64,000 nucleotides of DNA. Source: Mesonia sp008017825 (GTDB lineage: Bacteria; Bacteroidota; Bacteroidia; Flavobacteriales; Flavobacteriaceae). The position numbers and the translations under genes are program-made. The stretch spans positions 248,001 through 312,000 of the forward strand of contig NZ_VRLS01000052.1 in NCBI RefSeq assembly GCF_008017825.1, written 5' to 3'. The notes below the pieces were generated by a model. The model was not told the origin of the DNA, did no database searches, and worked only from the letters and a program-made list of their open reading frames with translations. This document shows, one piece after another, positions 8,512-17,763 of this stretch (positions are counted from its first letter, which is position 1; every line of letters starts with the position of its first letter).

Positions 8512-10071
8512 TTAATCTGTAAGTTCAATAAAGACTGGTGAAATATTAGGAAGCGTGTAAGAAGAATTTCCTACAATCTTAGCTTTAATATTAAACAAAG
8601 TCACTACTGCACCTCTTGGCGCACCATTTAATGCCGCTTTTGCAGCACCATTTAATTTATTTCCAGTCACTGTAACTGGAGGTTTACCTTGTACTTGGAA
8701 TTGGAAACTAACTACGTTAAGATTTAAATCAAAAACGAAATCTGGTAATTTAGCACTTACTTGAGCAACAGAAGCCGTGTTTCTTGGCATTCTAATAGCT
8801 CCACCTGAAGCATCTCTACCTGCAACATTACCAATAGGTCTTGGAATTTCCTTAATACGGAAAACCTTACTATCACTAACAGATGTACCATCAGGTAATT
8901 TACCAGATACATTAATTTTTACTTCTTTAGCTTTAATACTAGTTACATCCATTACATACTTAGAGTTTCCTCCTGCACTAGATAAACCAGGACCGTTTGC
9001 ACTCACTGAAGGTACTCCAGGGATAGAAATAGTCATTGGGTTTTTAACTCCACGGTAAACCACATTCATCTTATCGGCAGATATTACAGCTGAATTTGGC
9101 TTAGGAATTACTGCATAAGAACTTGTGAATGGTAAATCAACGATAGAATCTCCTTCCTTAAATTGAAGTAAACCTTTAATCTCTTGTTGACCAACATTAC
9201 CTGCTGCAAAATCAAGATTTACAGTTCCTGTACCAGGATTCTCCATTTCATTATCATTAATAATAACCTTATCAAAACTTAAAGAGTTATCAAAACGACC
9301 TAAAACTACTTTACCTTTAAAATTTTCACCACTAAAAAATGCAGTTTTTTCTGGGATAACAATAGCTTCATAGTTACTCATAGAAAGGCTAGATGCTTGT
9401 TGTCCTTGTAACATAGCTGATAATACTTGGCTTTCGGTAGTTTTAACGTCTGCCTGTATTTTAGTCATTTTTGTTAATGATGCTACTAATGGAAAACCTT
9501 CATAGTGATAGCTTAACCAATCCTTCTTTACGTTTTCTCCATCAACAACTTTATTGTCTTCATCTCCAGTAGAGAATTTACTCATAACATCTTTTTTGAT
9601 GTCAGCATATCCATCTCCTAAAGTCGAAACAACTGTAGTTTTATAAGAATTCATTTTAGAGATAAACTCCTCACCTTTTGGCTGTAACTTTCCACCTTTA
9701 TAAAATACTTCATTAAAGTAGTCTGCTTTATCCATAGCCTCGTAATCCTTAGGATCATCAAGTTTTTTCGTTGCTCCAGCTTTTAATTCTGCTAAAAAAT
9801 TATATAGATCACTTGAAGCGGCACTAATAGTAGCTGCCTTTTCTTGTAATGGCTTATATTGCTTTGGTTGTTCTGCAGCTTTCTCTGCTAAACCAGCATT
9901 AAACGCGTTATTACGCACTGTAGCTGCTTCGTTAGCTTCTGTAAAGCTTTCATTCATTGATCCAAATGCAGAAAGTACTTCTTTAGACATATTTAGTGCC
10001 ATCATCGCGATGAATACTAAATACATTAAGTTAATCATCTTCTGCCTTGGGGTTTGTTTTCCTCCTGCCAT
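8512..10071 (-). CDS. gldM: Type IX secretion/gliding motor protein GldM
   Basis: Bitopic inner-membrane protein. With GldL it forms the proton-driven rotary motor that powers type IX secretion and gliding; its periplasmic part reaches GldK/GldN. The N-terminus KQTPRQKMINLMYLVFIAMM leads into the single membrane helix (about 12-32), followed by a mostly helical segment (about 35-215) and then several Ig-like beta domains rich in Gly, Pro and Val up to residue 519. Length matches the family. It lies 31 bases after gldL and 10 before gldN. The MAGGK start is typical. Confidence 0.96.
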   Translation of the reverse strand: MAGGKQTPRQKMINLMYLVFIAMMALNMSKEVLSAFGSMNESFTEANEAATVRNNAFNAGLAEKAAEQPKQYKPLQEKAATISAASSDLYNFLAELKAGATKKLDDPKDYEAMDKADYFNEVFYKGGKLQPKGEEFISKMNSYKTTVVSTLGDGYADIKKDVMSKFSTGDEDNKVVDGENVKKDWLSYHYEGFPLVASLTKMTKIQADVKTTESQVLSAMLQGQQASSLSMSNYEAIVIPEKTAFFSGENFKGKVVLGRFDNSLSFDKVIINDNEMENPGTGTVNLDFAAGNVGQQEIKGLLQFKEGDSIVDLPFTSSYAVIPKPNSAVISADKMNVVYRGVKNPMTISIPGVPSVSANGPGLSSAGGNSKYVMDVTSIKAKEVKINVSGKLPDGTSVSDSKVFRIKEIPRPIGNVAGRDASGGAIRMPRNTASVAQVSAKLPDFVFDLNLNVVSFQFQVQGKPPVTVTGNKLNGAAKAALNGAPRGAVVTLFNIKAKIVGNSSYTLPNISPVFIELTD

Positions 10072-10102
10072 ATCTTAATTTATTTATATGATTAATTATG
10101 GA

Positions 10103-10741
10103 TTAGGCTCCTGGACGCATTGCAGTTAACATACCTCCATAAACTCCATTTAATGAAGATAAGTTAGATGTTAAGCTTTCCATTTCTGTTCTTAATTTAA
10201 CAGCGTTATCAGCTACAGCTTGGTTTACTTCTGCTTGTTTTGAAGCTGATTCTACTTGAACTTTGTATAAGTTATTTAAAGATTCCATTTGAGCCGCAGC
10301 TAAAGTCATCTCTTCACTATATTTCTTTTGAGATGCCATAGAGTCTACTGTTGGACCCATATTTTTTGCTGCACCTTCAAAGTTTTTAATGCTCTCTCCT
10401 AAACTGCTCATTAAAGCTCCATCAATTTTAGCTTCTTTAAGCATTGAGTCTAATTTTTTAGAAAGTGAATCTTCTACTTCTTTCACATCGTTCTTCTTTG
10501 CTACTCTTGAAGTTGAACCTCCAGCTAATTCAGGGTATACTAAAGACCAATCTAAATCATCATCTACTGGTTCAAATGCAGAAATGGTAAATACTAATGC
10601 TTCTGTAACAAGACCTGCGATAAGCATCGGGTTCGCATAAGGCCAGTGCATAATTTTAAATAATGCTCCTATAATTACTACTGCTGCACCTAGACCGTAC
10701 ACCATGTTCATAATTTTTGCTCCTTTTTTTGACTTTGCCAT
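10103..10741 (-). CDS. gldL: Type IX secretion/gliding motor protein GldL
   Basis: Inner-membrane stator-like subunit that surrounds the GldM helix and conducts protons. Two N-terminal helices (about 13-30 and 38-56) carry the membrane glutamate in LVTEALVF (about E47), which corresponds to the key acidic residue known in other GldL proteins. The motif SAFEPVDDDLDWSLVYPEL follows, then a long cytoplasmic helical tail (about 95-205) with heptad-like Leu/Met spacing. At 212 residues it has normal length. Spacing of 63 bases after gldK shows no terminator, fitting operon expression. Confidence 0.95.
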   Translation of the reverse strand: MAKSKKGAKIMNMVYGLGAAVVIIGALFKIMHWPYANPMLIAGLVTEALVFTISAFEPVDDDLDWSLVYPELAGGSTSRVAKKNDVKEVEDSLSKKLDSMLKEAKIDGALMSSLGESIKNFEGAAKNMGPTVDSMASQKKYSEEMTLAAAQMESLNNLYKVQVESASKQAEVNQAVADNAVKLRTEMESLTSNLSSLNGVYGGMLTAMRPGA

Positions 10742-10804
10742 AATTTAAGTTTTAGTTGTTTAAGTTAAGTTTAATAGTTAAAATATTTAATTTGAGATTA
10801 AATT

Positions 10805-12205
10805 TTATTGTGGGGGTTGGTTTAAATCTAAATCATTTGAAGAATAATCTTGTACCGTTCTGAATCCGATATAACTTCTAGAAGAATCAGCATACTCATA
10901 ATCACGAGAGCTTACTTGTAAGAAATACGCTACATCTTTCCAAGATCCACCACGAACTACTTTACGTTCATTTTCTGGATCATTAACATTTGGATTCATT
11001 GAAGAATAATACTCATAAGATGCTGCATCATAAGATGAATTCACCCATTCTGCAACGTTACCAGACATATTATATAAGTTATAATCATTCGGCTCATAAG
11101 ACTCTGCCTCAACAGTATATAAAGCTTGATCTGCTGCGTAATCACCTCTTAAAGGTTTAAAGTTTGCTAAGAAACACCCTCTATCATTTTTAGAATAAGG
11201 ACCTCCCCAAGGATAAGTAGCTGATTCTAAACCACCTCTTGCAGCGTACTCCCATTCTGCTTCAGATGGTAATCTATATTGTCTAACTCTCTGCTGACCT
11301 TTTTCTACCTTATACCCATTGTGAAGTAACGTTCTCCAATCACAAAATGCCTTAGCTTGCTCCCAAGAAACTCCAACTACAGGATAATCTTCGTATGCTG
11401 CGTGCCAAAAGTAATCGTTATGCATTGGCTCATTATAAGAATAATTAAAATCTTTTACCCATACCGTTGTATCTGGATAAACTTCTACTTCCTCACTTTT
11501 AATAAATTTGGATCGATCTCCATTTGATCTTGCAGCACCTTCAATATCCATATACTTATAGCTGTATTTGAACTGAGTAACATCCATAAGACGCTGACCG
11601 TTATATGACTGCTCCATAGGAAGATACATTTCATCCATCACATAAACGTAAGATTCATCCGGATACTCTTCTGTCTTCCAAAGTAAATCAACTTCCCAGT
11701 TTAAACGCTGGTTATTAGGATCGTAATGCTTTGAATACTGCTGATAAGGAGTTTCATTACTTGCAGCTCCATTAGCTCCACCCCCATTATTATTATTGTT
11801 AGCTGAACCTTTAAAGGCATAATCTTGAATAGAAGCACCATTGTTACCTCCACCACCTTGAGCTCCACTTCCACCACCAGCTATTTCAGCCTCTTCAGCT
11901 AAACGCTGTCTGATTACAGAGTCACGAGTCCAAACTACAAATTGCCTATACTCTGCATTTGTAATTTCGGTTTCGTCCATATAAAAAGAACGAACGGTTA
12001 CGGTTTTTGTAGGTGCATTATTTAACCCAGCTATATCGTCATCAGATTTACCCATGATAAACGACCCACCAGGAACGGTAGTCATACCGTAAGGCTTCTC
12101 CGAATGCCACTTTTTACCTTTAACACCGACTAACTGACCCTGGGTACCTCCTCCACAACTTGCTAAAAAAGATACAAGGGCAACAATTGAAAAAACTTTC
12201 TTCAT
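10805..12205 (-). CDS. gldK: Gliding motility lipoprotein GldK (type IX secretion)
   Basis: Outer-membrane-attached lipoprotein that forms the periplasmic ring of the type IX machine with GldN. The lipobox FLASC places the lipidated cysteine at residue 17. The body is a formylglycine-generating-enzyme (sulfatase-modifying factor) fold: VPGGSFIMGKSDDD, DETEITNAEYRQFV, PVVGVSWEQAKAFCDW, RLPSEAEWEYAARGG and MSGNVAEWV can all be read. Residues about 110-150 are a low-complexity Gly/Asn insert within that fold. First gene of gldKLMN; a candidate promoter lies at 12243-12273, after an AT-rich hairpin that may end the topA transcript. Confidence 0.95.
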   Translation of the reverse strand: MKKVFSIVALVSFLASCGGGTQGQLVGVKGKKWHSEKPYGMTTVPGGSFIMGKSDDDIAGLNNAPTKTVTVRSFYMDETEITNAEYRQFVVWTRDSVIRQRLAEEAEIAGGGSGAQGGGGNNGASIQDYAFKGSANNNNNGGGANGAASNETPYQQYSKHYDPNNQRLNWEVDLLWKTEEYPDESYVYVMDEMYLPMEQSYNGQRLMDVTQFKYSYKYMDIEGAARSNGDRSKFIKSEEVEVYPDTTVWVKDFNYSYNEPMHNDYFWHAAYEDYPVVGVSWEQAKAFCDWRTLLHNGYKVEKGQQRVRQYRLPSEAEWEYAARGGLESATYPWGGPYSKNDRGCFLANFKPLRGDYAADQALYTVEAESYEPNDYNLYNMSGNVAEWVNSSYDAASYEYYSSMNPNVNDPENERKVVRGGSWKDVAYFLQVSSRDYEYADSSRSYIGFRTVQDYSSNDLDLNQPPQ

Positions 12206-12242
12206 AACTATATTAGGTTAAGATGATCTAAATTTAAGGGCG

Positions 12243-12273
12243 TAAACCTATCTAATAATTTCCAAAAAAACAA
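12243..12273 (-). promoter_or_regulatory. Candidate gldKLMN promoter
   Basis: On the minus strand TTG, 20 bases, TAGGTTTA: one base from the TAnnTTTG consensus, about 38 bases before the gldK ATG. Its TTG overlaps the edge of the hairpin at 12269-12294. Confidence 0.4.
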
Positions 12274-12294
12274 TTTTTTATTTAAAAAATTGTT
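12262..12294 (-). terminator. AT-rich inverted repeat, probable terminator after the arginase-fold gene
   Basis: Perfect 12-base arms (12269-12280 and 12283-12294, AACAATTTTTTA and its complement) with a two-base loop. On the minus strand the arm runs into a T tract. The stem is weak because it is almost all A-T, so termination may be partial. Confidence 0.45.
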
Positions 12295-12320
12295 AAATTT
12301 CAGTATAAATTACTAATACT

Positions 12321-13484
12321 TTACAACTCATTTTTCCTTCTCGCTTTCCACCAGCGTTCAGGAATGGTTTGATTACAAGCTTCCTCGTAATCTTGATATG
12401 TACAAGGCAATAACGTATGTTTCTCTAATTTATTGTTAAAACTTGTAGAATATGGGATTTCAATCCACCATCTTCCAGAAAGATTACTCTTATAGAAAAC
12501 TAAAATATCGTCTTGAACGGGCACTTGGTATTTTATGAAATTATTTTTGGCTGCTAAATTATTTTCGTTTTTCCTATAAATAACTCCCTCGATAAAATAC
12601 CATAAAATTTGGGACACCAACATAGTACTATTTTTTGATTTCTCCAAATAATCTAAGTGATACAAGCCAAAACTACTTAACTCATCACTTATTCCAGCGT
12701 ACCTTGCAAGAGCACATATTTCCCTACCATTAAAACCATTAGGAGGTAAGTTTCTATTTCCCAACACAGCGCCTTCAACACATGAAATATCTATTGTAGC
12801 CATATTAGCATTGCGAAAAACAGGTTCTACAATAGAGATGTTGTTAGCCACCTCACCTAAACGATAAGCATCAAAATATAATTTTTCAAGTAAACCTATT
12901 TCTTCTTGAGAATTAAAATAAGTTTGATACCCTAGATTAGAATAATTAAACAGGTTGTAAGGTTCATTTACTACCATTTTCCCTACATAAGAAGCAGAAG
13001 TAATCGGTGCATCTGTATTCCCCAAATCAAATTTAGCATCAACATTTACATAATTGACCATAGAGCCATAATCGTCATACGCTCTATATTGGGCATAGGC
13101 TAGATCTTGACTTCCGCCAAGTATAACGGGAATTATATTACGTTTTAACAACTCAAAAGTTACAGATTTTACAGCGAAATAGGTATCGTCTACGCTATCA
13201 CCTGCAATAATATCTCCAAGATCAGCTATATTTATATCCCAATTTCCTGAATGAAGCTGGTAAAATTCTTTACGTATGGCTGTGAAATCAAAATATTCCT
13301 TGTCAGCTTTAGAGTCTCGTCTATTTTCAACAACTCCGAATATAGCTACCTTTACTTGCTCTAAATTTGGGAAATCTTCGCCCTTTACATAAGTACTAAT
13401 TTGATTCCCCAATAGGGATGGAGATTTTTCTAAAGATTCTAAAAACTCTTCAAAATCTATCGGTTTAAAAAAATCAATATTCAT
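12321..13484 (-). CDS. Arginase/formimidoylglutamase-fold protein with altered metal site
   Basis: Belongs to the ureohydrolase (arginase, agmatinase, formimidoylglutamase) superfamily: the order of motifs VILGGSQD (about 120-127), YVNVDAKFDLG (145-155) and ATIDISCVEG (229-238) copies GGDHS, DAHxD and DxDxxDP. Several manganese ligands are changed, however: His to Gln at 126, His to Lys at 151, and the second Asp to Ser at 234. Classical metal-dependent hydrolysis is therefore doubtful, and the protein may be a pseudoenzyme or bind something else. The 387 residues include an extra C-terminal segment. It starts two bases after the topA stop and so is probably co-transcribed with topA; the C-terminal RWWKARRK is basic. 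Confidence 0.78.
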   Translation of the reverse strand: MNIDFFKPIDFEEFLESLEKSPSLLGNQISTYVKGEDFPNLEQVKVAIFGVVENRRDSKADKEYFDFTAIRKEFYQLHSGNWDINIADLGDIIAGDSVDDTYFAVKSVTFELLKRNIIPVILGGSQDLAYAQYRAYDDYGSMVNYVNVDAKFDLGNTDAPITSASYVGKMVVNEPYNLFNYSNLGYQTYFNSQEEIGLLEKLYFDAYRLGEVANNISIVEPVFRNANMATIDISCVEGAVLGNRNLPPNGFNGREICALARYAGISDELSSFGLYHLDYLEKSKNSTMLVSQILWYFIEGVIYRKNENNLAAKNNFIKYQVPVQDDILVFYKSNLSGRWWIEIPYSTSFNNKLEKHTLLPCTYQDYEEACNQTIPERWWKARRKNEL

Positions 13485-13486
13485 AT

Positions 13487-16015
13487 TTATTTTTTAGCTT
13501 TTTTTGTGGTCGTTTTTTTGGCAGCTGTTTTTTTCTTTGCAGGTGCTTTCTTTTTTGTTGCTTTCTTCTTAGGTGCTTTTTTTTCAATCATCGCTTTTAC
13601 CTCAGCTAAGGTTAAAGCTTCTGCATCTGTAGTTTTTGGCAACTCTATTTTAGTTTTACCTTTTATCACTTTAAAACGACCCCAACGCGCTTTCTCCACA
13701 CGAATTCCTTCTTCTTCCCAATTATGTATTACTTTTTCTCGCTCCTTGCGCTTTTTATCCTCTATAAGCTCTACAATATCATCTTCTGATAGATTATCAA
13801 AATCGTATTTTTTATTAACGTTGATAAATATGCTATTCCATTTTAAGTAAGGCCCAAAACGACCTACACCTTTTTGTACTCCCATTCCCTCATACTCATA
13901 AATAGGTGCGTCTGCTTTTTCCTTAGCTTTTATCAACTCCATTGCTCTATCAAAAGTAACATCTAACGGATCTTCTCCTTTATCTAAAGAAACGTATTTC
14001 TTACCGTATTTAACGTAAGGTCCAAAACGACCATTATTCACCTCAACAGCTTCCCCTTCATATTCCCCTATTTCTTTTGGAAGTTTAAATAAGTCCATTG
14101 CTTGTTCATAGGTAATATTTGAAAGCGTTTGATCTGGCCCTAAACTCGCAAAGAGAGGTTTTTCTTCATCTTCTACACTTCCTATTTGAACCATAGGCCC
14201 AAACTTTCCTAAACGTGCACTTACTGGTTTTCCAGATTTAGGATCTTTCCCTAAAACACGTTCTCCAACTTCCCTTTCTGCATTTTCGGCAACATCTTTT
14301 ACGGTAGGATGAAACTCGTCATAAAACTCATTCATCATCTCCGTCCATTTTTCGTTTCCTTCGGCAATATCATCAAAATCCTGCTCTACTTTTGCTGTAA
14401 AGTTGTAATCTAAGATATTGCTAAAATGCTGCACCAAGAAATCATTAACCACCATTCCTACATCGGTTGGGATTAATTTTCCTTTATCACTCCCTACCAT
14501 TTCCGATAAGGTTTTTTCTACAATTTTATCTGCTTTAAGCTTAAATTTTACATATTCTCGCTCTTTTCCATCAATAGAACCCTTTTCAATGTACTTTCTA
14601 TTCTGAATAGTAGAAATGGTTGGCGCATAAGTAGAAGGTCTTCCTATTCCTAATTCTTCTAATTTCTTTACTAAAGAGGCTTCGGTATAACGAGATGGAG
14701 GTCTTGTAAATCGTTCTGTAGCTGTAATATACTCACTATTTAATGTGTCGTCATTTTTCATTGCTGGCAACAAACCTGCCTGCTCTTCCTCTTCGTCATC
14801 TTTTCCTTCTAAGTATACTTTTAAGAATCCATCAAACTTTAGCATTTCACCATTTGCTGTGAACTGCTTTTCGTGAGTATCAGCTTCTATTTTTACATTG
14901 GTTCTTTCTAACTGCGCATCACTCATTTGTGAAGCAATAGCTCTTTTCCAGATCAATTCGTATAAACGTTGCTGATCTCTTTCTGCGGGAACGCTATGGT
15001 TATCAAAATGCGTAGGTCGAATCGCTTCGTGTGCTTCTTGAGCGCCTTTAGATTTCCCCTTGTAGTTTCTAGCGTTTAAATATTTTTCTCCGTAAGCGGA
15101 ATTAATCTCGTGTGCGGCGCCTTTTTTTGCTTCATCAGAAAGGTTGACACTATCGGTTCTCATATAAGTAATATGACCCGCTTCATATAAACGTTGCGCC
15201 ATATTCATCGTTTTACTTACCGAAAAATATAATTTTCGTGCAGCTTCTTGCTGAAGCGTTGATGTGGTAAATGGCGGCGCCGGACTTTTCTTTGCTGGCT
15301 TTTTAGTAAGATCTGCTACCTTAAAATTGGCTCCTATATTTTCCTTTAAAAAGGCTTCCGCTTTAGCTTTACTAGAAAAGTTTTTTGGGATTTTTGCTTT
15401 AAAACTTTTTCCATCTGAAGTTGAAAACTCTGCATCTATTCTAAACGAAGCTTCGGTTTTAAAATCAAGTACTTCTCTTTCTCGCTCTACAATTAATCGT
15501 ACAGAAACAGATTGCACTCGCCCTGCAGAAAGACCACCTTTTACTTTTCTCCACAACACAGGAGAAAGCTCATACCCCACCAAACGATCTAATACACGTC
15601 TGGCTTGTTGAGCATTCACCAAATTGTAATCTATTTCTCGAGGATTATCGATAGCTTTTAAAATAGCGTTTTTAGTGATCTCATGAAAAACGATACGCCT
15701 AGTCTTCTCTTTAGCGAGTTTTAACTCTTCTGCTAAGTGCCAAGCAATTGCTTCTCCTTCTCGGTCTTCATCACTTGCTAACCAAACCATTTCTGAACTG
15801 TCTGCTAATTTTTTTAATTTTCTAACGACGTCCTTTTTATCTTTACTAACTACATATTTAGGCTTAAAATCTTTTTCTACATCTACCCCTAGTTCTTTGG
15901 TAGGAAGATCTGCAATATGCCCAAAACTAGACTCTACTTTATAATCTTTACCTAAAAACTTTTCAATGGTTTTCGCCTTTGCAGGGGACTCCACAATCAC
16001 TAAATTCTTCGCCAT
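13487..16015 (-). CDS. topA: DNA topoisomerase I
   Basis: Type IA topoisomerase that relaxes negative supercoils by single-strand passage. The Toprim domain is at the N-terminus with VESPAKA (Glu9) and SDEDREGE (Asp82, Asp84, Glu88). The catalytic tyrosine is in HITYMRTDS (Tyr284). From about 580 on there are topoisomerase C-terminal repeats (GRFGPYVKYG, VGRFGPYLKW, ARWGRFKVIKG) in place of four-cysteine zinc fingers; I see no cysteine anywhere in the protein. The last about 30 residues are a Lys/Ala/Thr tail like that of histone H1. Length 842 is normal for Bacteroidota. Divergent from miaB, with a -7 element at 16036-16043. Confidence 0.97.
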   Translation of the reverse strand: MAKNLVIVESPAKAKTIEKFLGKDYKVESSFGHIADLPTKELGVDVEKDFKPKYVVSKDKKDVVRKLKKLADSSEMVWLASDEDREGEAIAWHLAEELKLAKEKTRRIVFHEITKNAILKAIDNPREIDYNLVNAQQARRVLDRLVGYELSPVLWRKVKGGLSAGRVQSVSVRLIVEREREVLDFKTEASFRIDAEFSTSDGKSFKAKIPKNFSSKAKAEAFLKENIGANFKVADLTKKPAKKSPAPPFTTSTLQQEAARKLYFSVSKTMNMAQRLYEAGHITYMRTDSVNLSDEAKKGAAHEINSAYGEKYLNARNYKGKSKGAQEAHEAIRPTHFDNHSVPAERDQQRLYELIWKRAIASQMSDAQLERTNVKIEADTHEKQFTANGEMLKFDGFLKVYLEGKDDEEEEQAGLLPAMKNDDTLNSEYITATERFTRPPSRYTEASLVKKLEELGIGRPSTYAPTISTIQNRKYIEKGSIDGKEREYVKFKLKADKIVEKTLSEMVGSDKGKLIPTDVGMVVNDFLVQHFSNILDYNFTAKVEQDFDDIAEGNEKWTEMMNEFYDEFHPTVKDVAENAEREVGERVLGKDPKSGKPVSARLGKFGPMVQIGSVEDEEKPLFASLGPDQTLSNITYEQAMDLFKLPKEIGEYEGEAVEVNNGRFGPYVKYGKKYVSLDKGEDPLDVTFDRAMELIKAKEKADAPIYEYEGMGVQKGVGRFGPYLKWNSIFINVNKKYDFDNLSEDDIVELIEDKKRKEREKVIHNWEEEGIRVEKARWGRFKVIKGKTKIELPKTTDAEALTLAEVKAMIEKKAPKKKATKKKAPAKKKTAAKKTTTKKAKK

Positions 16016-16035
16016 AATAGTTATTTTTCGAAATG

Positions 16036-16043
16036 CAAAAGTA
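16036..16043 (-). promoter_or_regulatory. Candidate -7 element for topA
   Basis: Minus-strand TACTTTTG matches TAnnTTTG exactly, 20 bases before the topA ATG. A good -33 TTG at 19-20 bases was not found. Confidence 0.45.
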
Positions 16044-16233
16044 TATGAATTTTTTAAAATGAAGCTTTTAAGTGTAAAAATGATGTTTGAAAACGTATTG
16101 TTTTACAATTCATTTAGCAAAAATAAAGTCTTTATATGAACTCATTCTCAGTTAAATTTTCAAATAAGAAAAACCTTTTTACCAGTATTCGTGTACTAAA
16201 ACCGTTGCTTCATTCAAAATTCAAGGCTGTCAG

Positions 16234-16265
16234 TTTGTCAGAATTTTGTTTTAACTGTATCTTTG
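16234..16265 (+). promoter_or_regulatory. Promoter of the miaB operon
   Basis: TTTG at 16234-16237, 20-base spacer, TATCTTTG at 16258-16265: an exact match to the Bacteroidota TTTG/TAnnTTTG promoter. The miaB ATG lies 29 bases further. The rest of the 279-base gap between topA and miaB is AT-rich with no other clear feature. Confidence 0.65.
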
Positions 16266-16294
16266 CTTTCTCAATTTTAGGATTACAATAGATT

Positions 16295-17740
16295 ATGGAG
16301 AAGGTTATTGAAGAAAGTAAACAAGGGAACTCCCTTGTATTAGAAGGAAAAGCGACCAATACTAAAAAATTATTTATAGAAAGTTATGGTTGCCAAATGA
16401 ACTTTAGCGATAGCGAAGTAGTGGCTTCTATTCTTACACAAGAAGGTTTTAACACTACCCAAAAATTAGAAGAAGCAGATTTGGTTTTGGTCAACACTTG
16501 TTCTATTAGAGATAAGGCCGAACAAACCGTAAGAAAACGTTTAGAAAAATACAATGCCGTAAAAAAAATCAACCCGAAAATGAAAGTTGGTGTATTGGGT
16601 TGTATGGCAGAACGCTTAAAGGAAAAGTTTTTAGACGAAGAAAAAATTGTAGATCTCGTTGTAGGTCCCGATGCTTATAAAGATCTCCCTAACTTAATTC
16701 AAGAAGTGGAAGAAGGTAGAAATGCCGTAAATGTTATTTTATCTAAAGAAGAAACTTACGGAGATATTTCTCCTGTTAGACTTCAATCTAATGGCGTTTC
16801 GGCGTATGTTTCAATTACACGTGGTTGTGATAATATGTGTACTTTTTGTGTAGTTCCTTTTACACGCGGTAGAGAACGTAGTAGAGATCCGCAAAGTATA
16901 TTAGAGGAGGTACAAGACTTAGCCAATAAAGGATATAAAGAAATTACTTTATTAGGACAAAATGTAGATAGTTACCTATGGTATGGAGGTGGTTTGAAGA
17001 AAGATTTTGAAAAAGCTACCGAAATGCAAAAAGCAACTTCGGTTAACTTTTGCAATTTGTTAGAAATGGTAGCCAAAGCACATCCTAAAATGCGAATTCG
17101 TTTTTCTACTTCTAATCCGCAAGACATGACAGTAGAAGTTATTGAAACGATGGCCAAGCATGACAATATTTGCAAATCGATTCATTTACCTGTTCAAAGC
17201 GGAAGCAATCGTATTTTAAAGAAAATGAACCGCTTACATACGAGAGAAGAATATTTTGAATTGATAGATAATATTGAGCGAATTCTTCCTGAGTGTTCTA
17301 TCTCTCAAGATATGATTGCTGGTTTCCCAACCGAAACTGAAGAAGATCATCAAGACACGCTTTCCTTAATGCGAAAAGTAAAATATGCATTCGGATTTAT
17401 GTATGCTTATTCTGAAAGACCAGGAACCATGGCTGGAAGAAAATTAGAAGATGATGTTCCTAAAGAAACTAAACAGCGGAGACTTGCCGAAATAATTGCT
17501 TTACAAAGAGAACATGCAGCTTATAGAACACAATCGCATTTAGGCAAAGTAGAGGAAATCCTTATTGAAAAAGAATCGAAGAAGTCTAATTTACACTGGA
17601 GTGGAAGAAATACGCAAAACACCACGGTAGTTTTTCCTAAAGAAAATTATAAAGTTGGTGATTTTGTAATGGTACACATAGATGATTGTACTAGCGCAAC
17701 TTTAATAGGAACTCCCGTAGGATATTCAGATAACAATTAA
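16295..17740 (+). CDS. miaB: tRNA-2-methylthio-N6-dimethylallyladenosine synthase MiaB
   Basis: Radical-SAM methylthiotransferase that converts i6A37 to ms2i6A37 in tRNAs reading UNN codons. The N-terminal UPF0004 domain carries the three cysteines of its own 4Fe-4S cluster (C33 in YGCQMN, C69 in NTCSIR, C103 in LGCMAE). The radical-SAM motif is RGCDNMCTFC (C178, C182, C185). A TRAM RNA-binding domain closes the protein (about 415-481). Length 481 is typical. First gene of a five-gene run, 23 bases before the sigma-54 activator. Confidence 0.97.
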   Translation: MEKVIEESKQGNSLVLEGKATNTKKLFIESYGCQMNFSDSEVVASILTQEGFNTTQKLEEADLVLVNTCSIRDKAEQTVRKRLEKYNAVKKINPKMKVGVLGCMAERLKEKFLDEEKIVDLVVGPDAYKDLPNLIQEVEEGRNAVNVILSKEETYGDISPVRLQSNGVSAYVSITRGCDNMCTFCVVPFTRGRERSRDPQSILEEVQDLANKGYKEITLLGQNVDSYLWYGGGLKKDFEKATEMQKATSVNFCNLLEMVAKAHPKMRIRFSTSNPQDMTVEVIETMAKHDNICKSIHLPVQSGSNRILKKMNRLHTREEYFELIDNIERILPECSISQDMIAGFPTETEEDHQDTLSLMRKVKYAFGFMYAYSERPGTMAGRKLEDDVPKETKQRRLAEIIALQREHAAYRTQSHLGKVEEILIEKESKKSNLHWSGRNTQNTTVVFPKENYKVGDFVMVHIDDCTSATLIGTPVGYSDNN

Positions 17741-17763
17741 ATTCCGCTTGACGGAAAACAAAT

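Noticed and set aside
13506..13850. Hydrophobic plus-strand frame resembling a membrane protein
   Set aside because: Antisense of the Lys/Ala-rich topA tail, which always reads as Phe-rich in reverse.
17742..17756. Small inverted repeat TTCCG-N5-CGGAA before the sigma-54 activator
   Set aside because: Five-base arms are too short to call an operator; it also resembles half of the iterated motif only by chance-level similarity.
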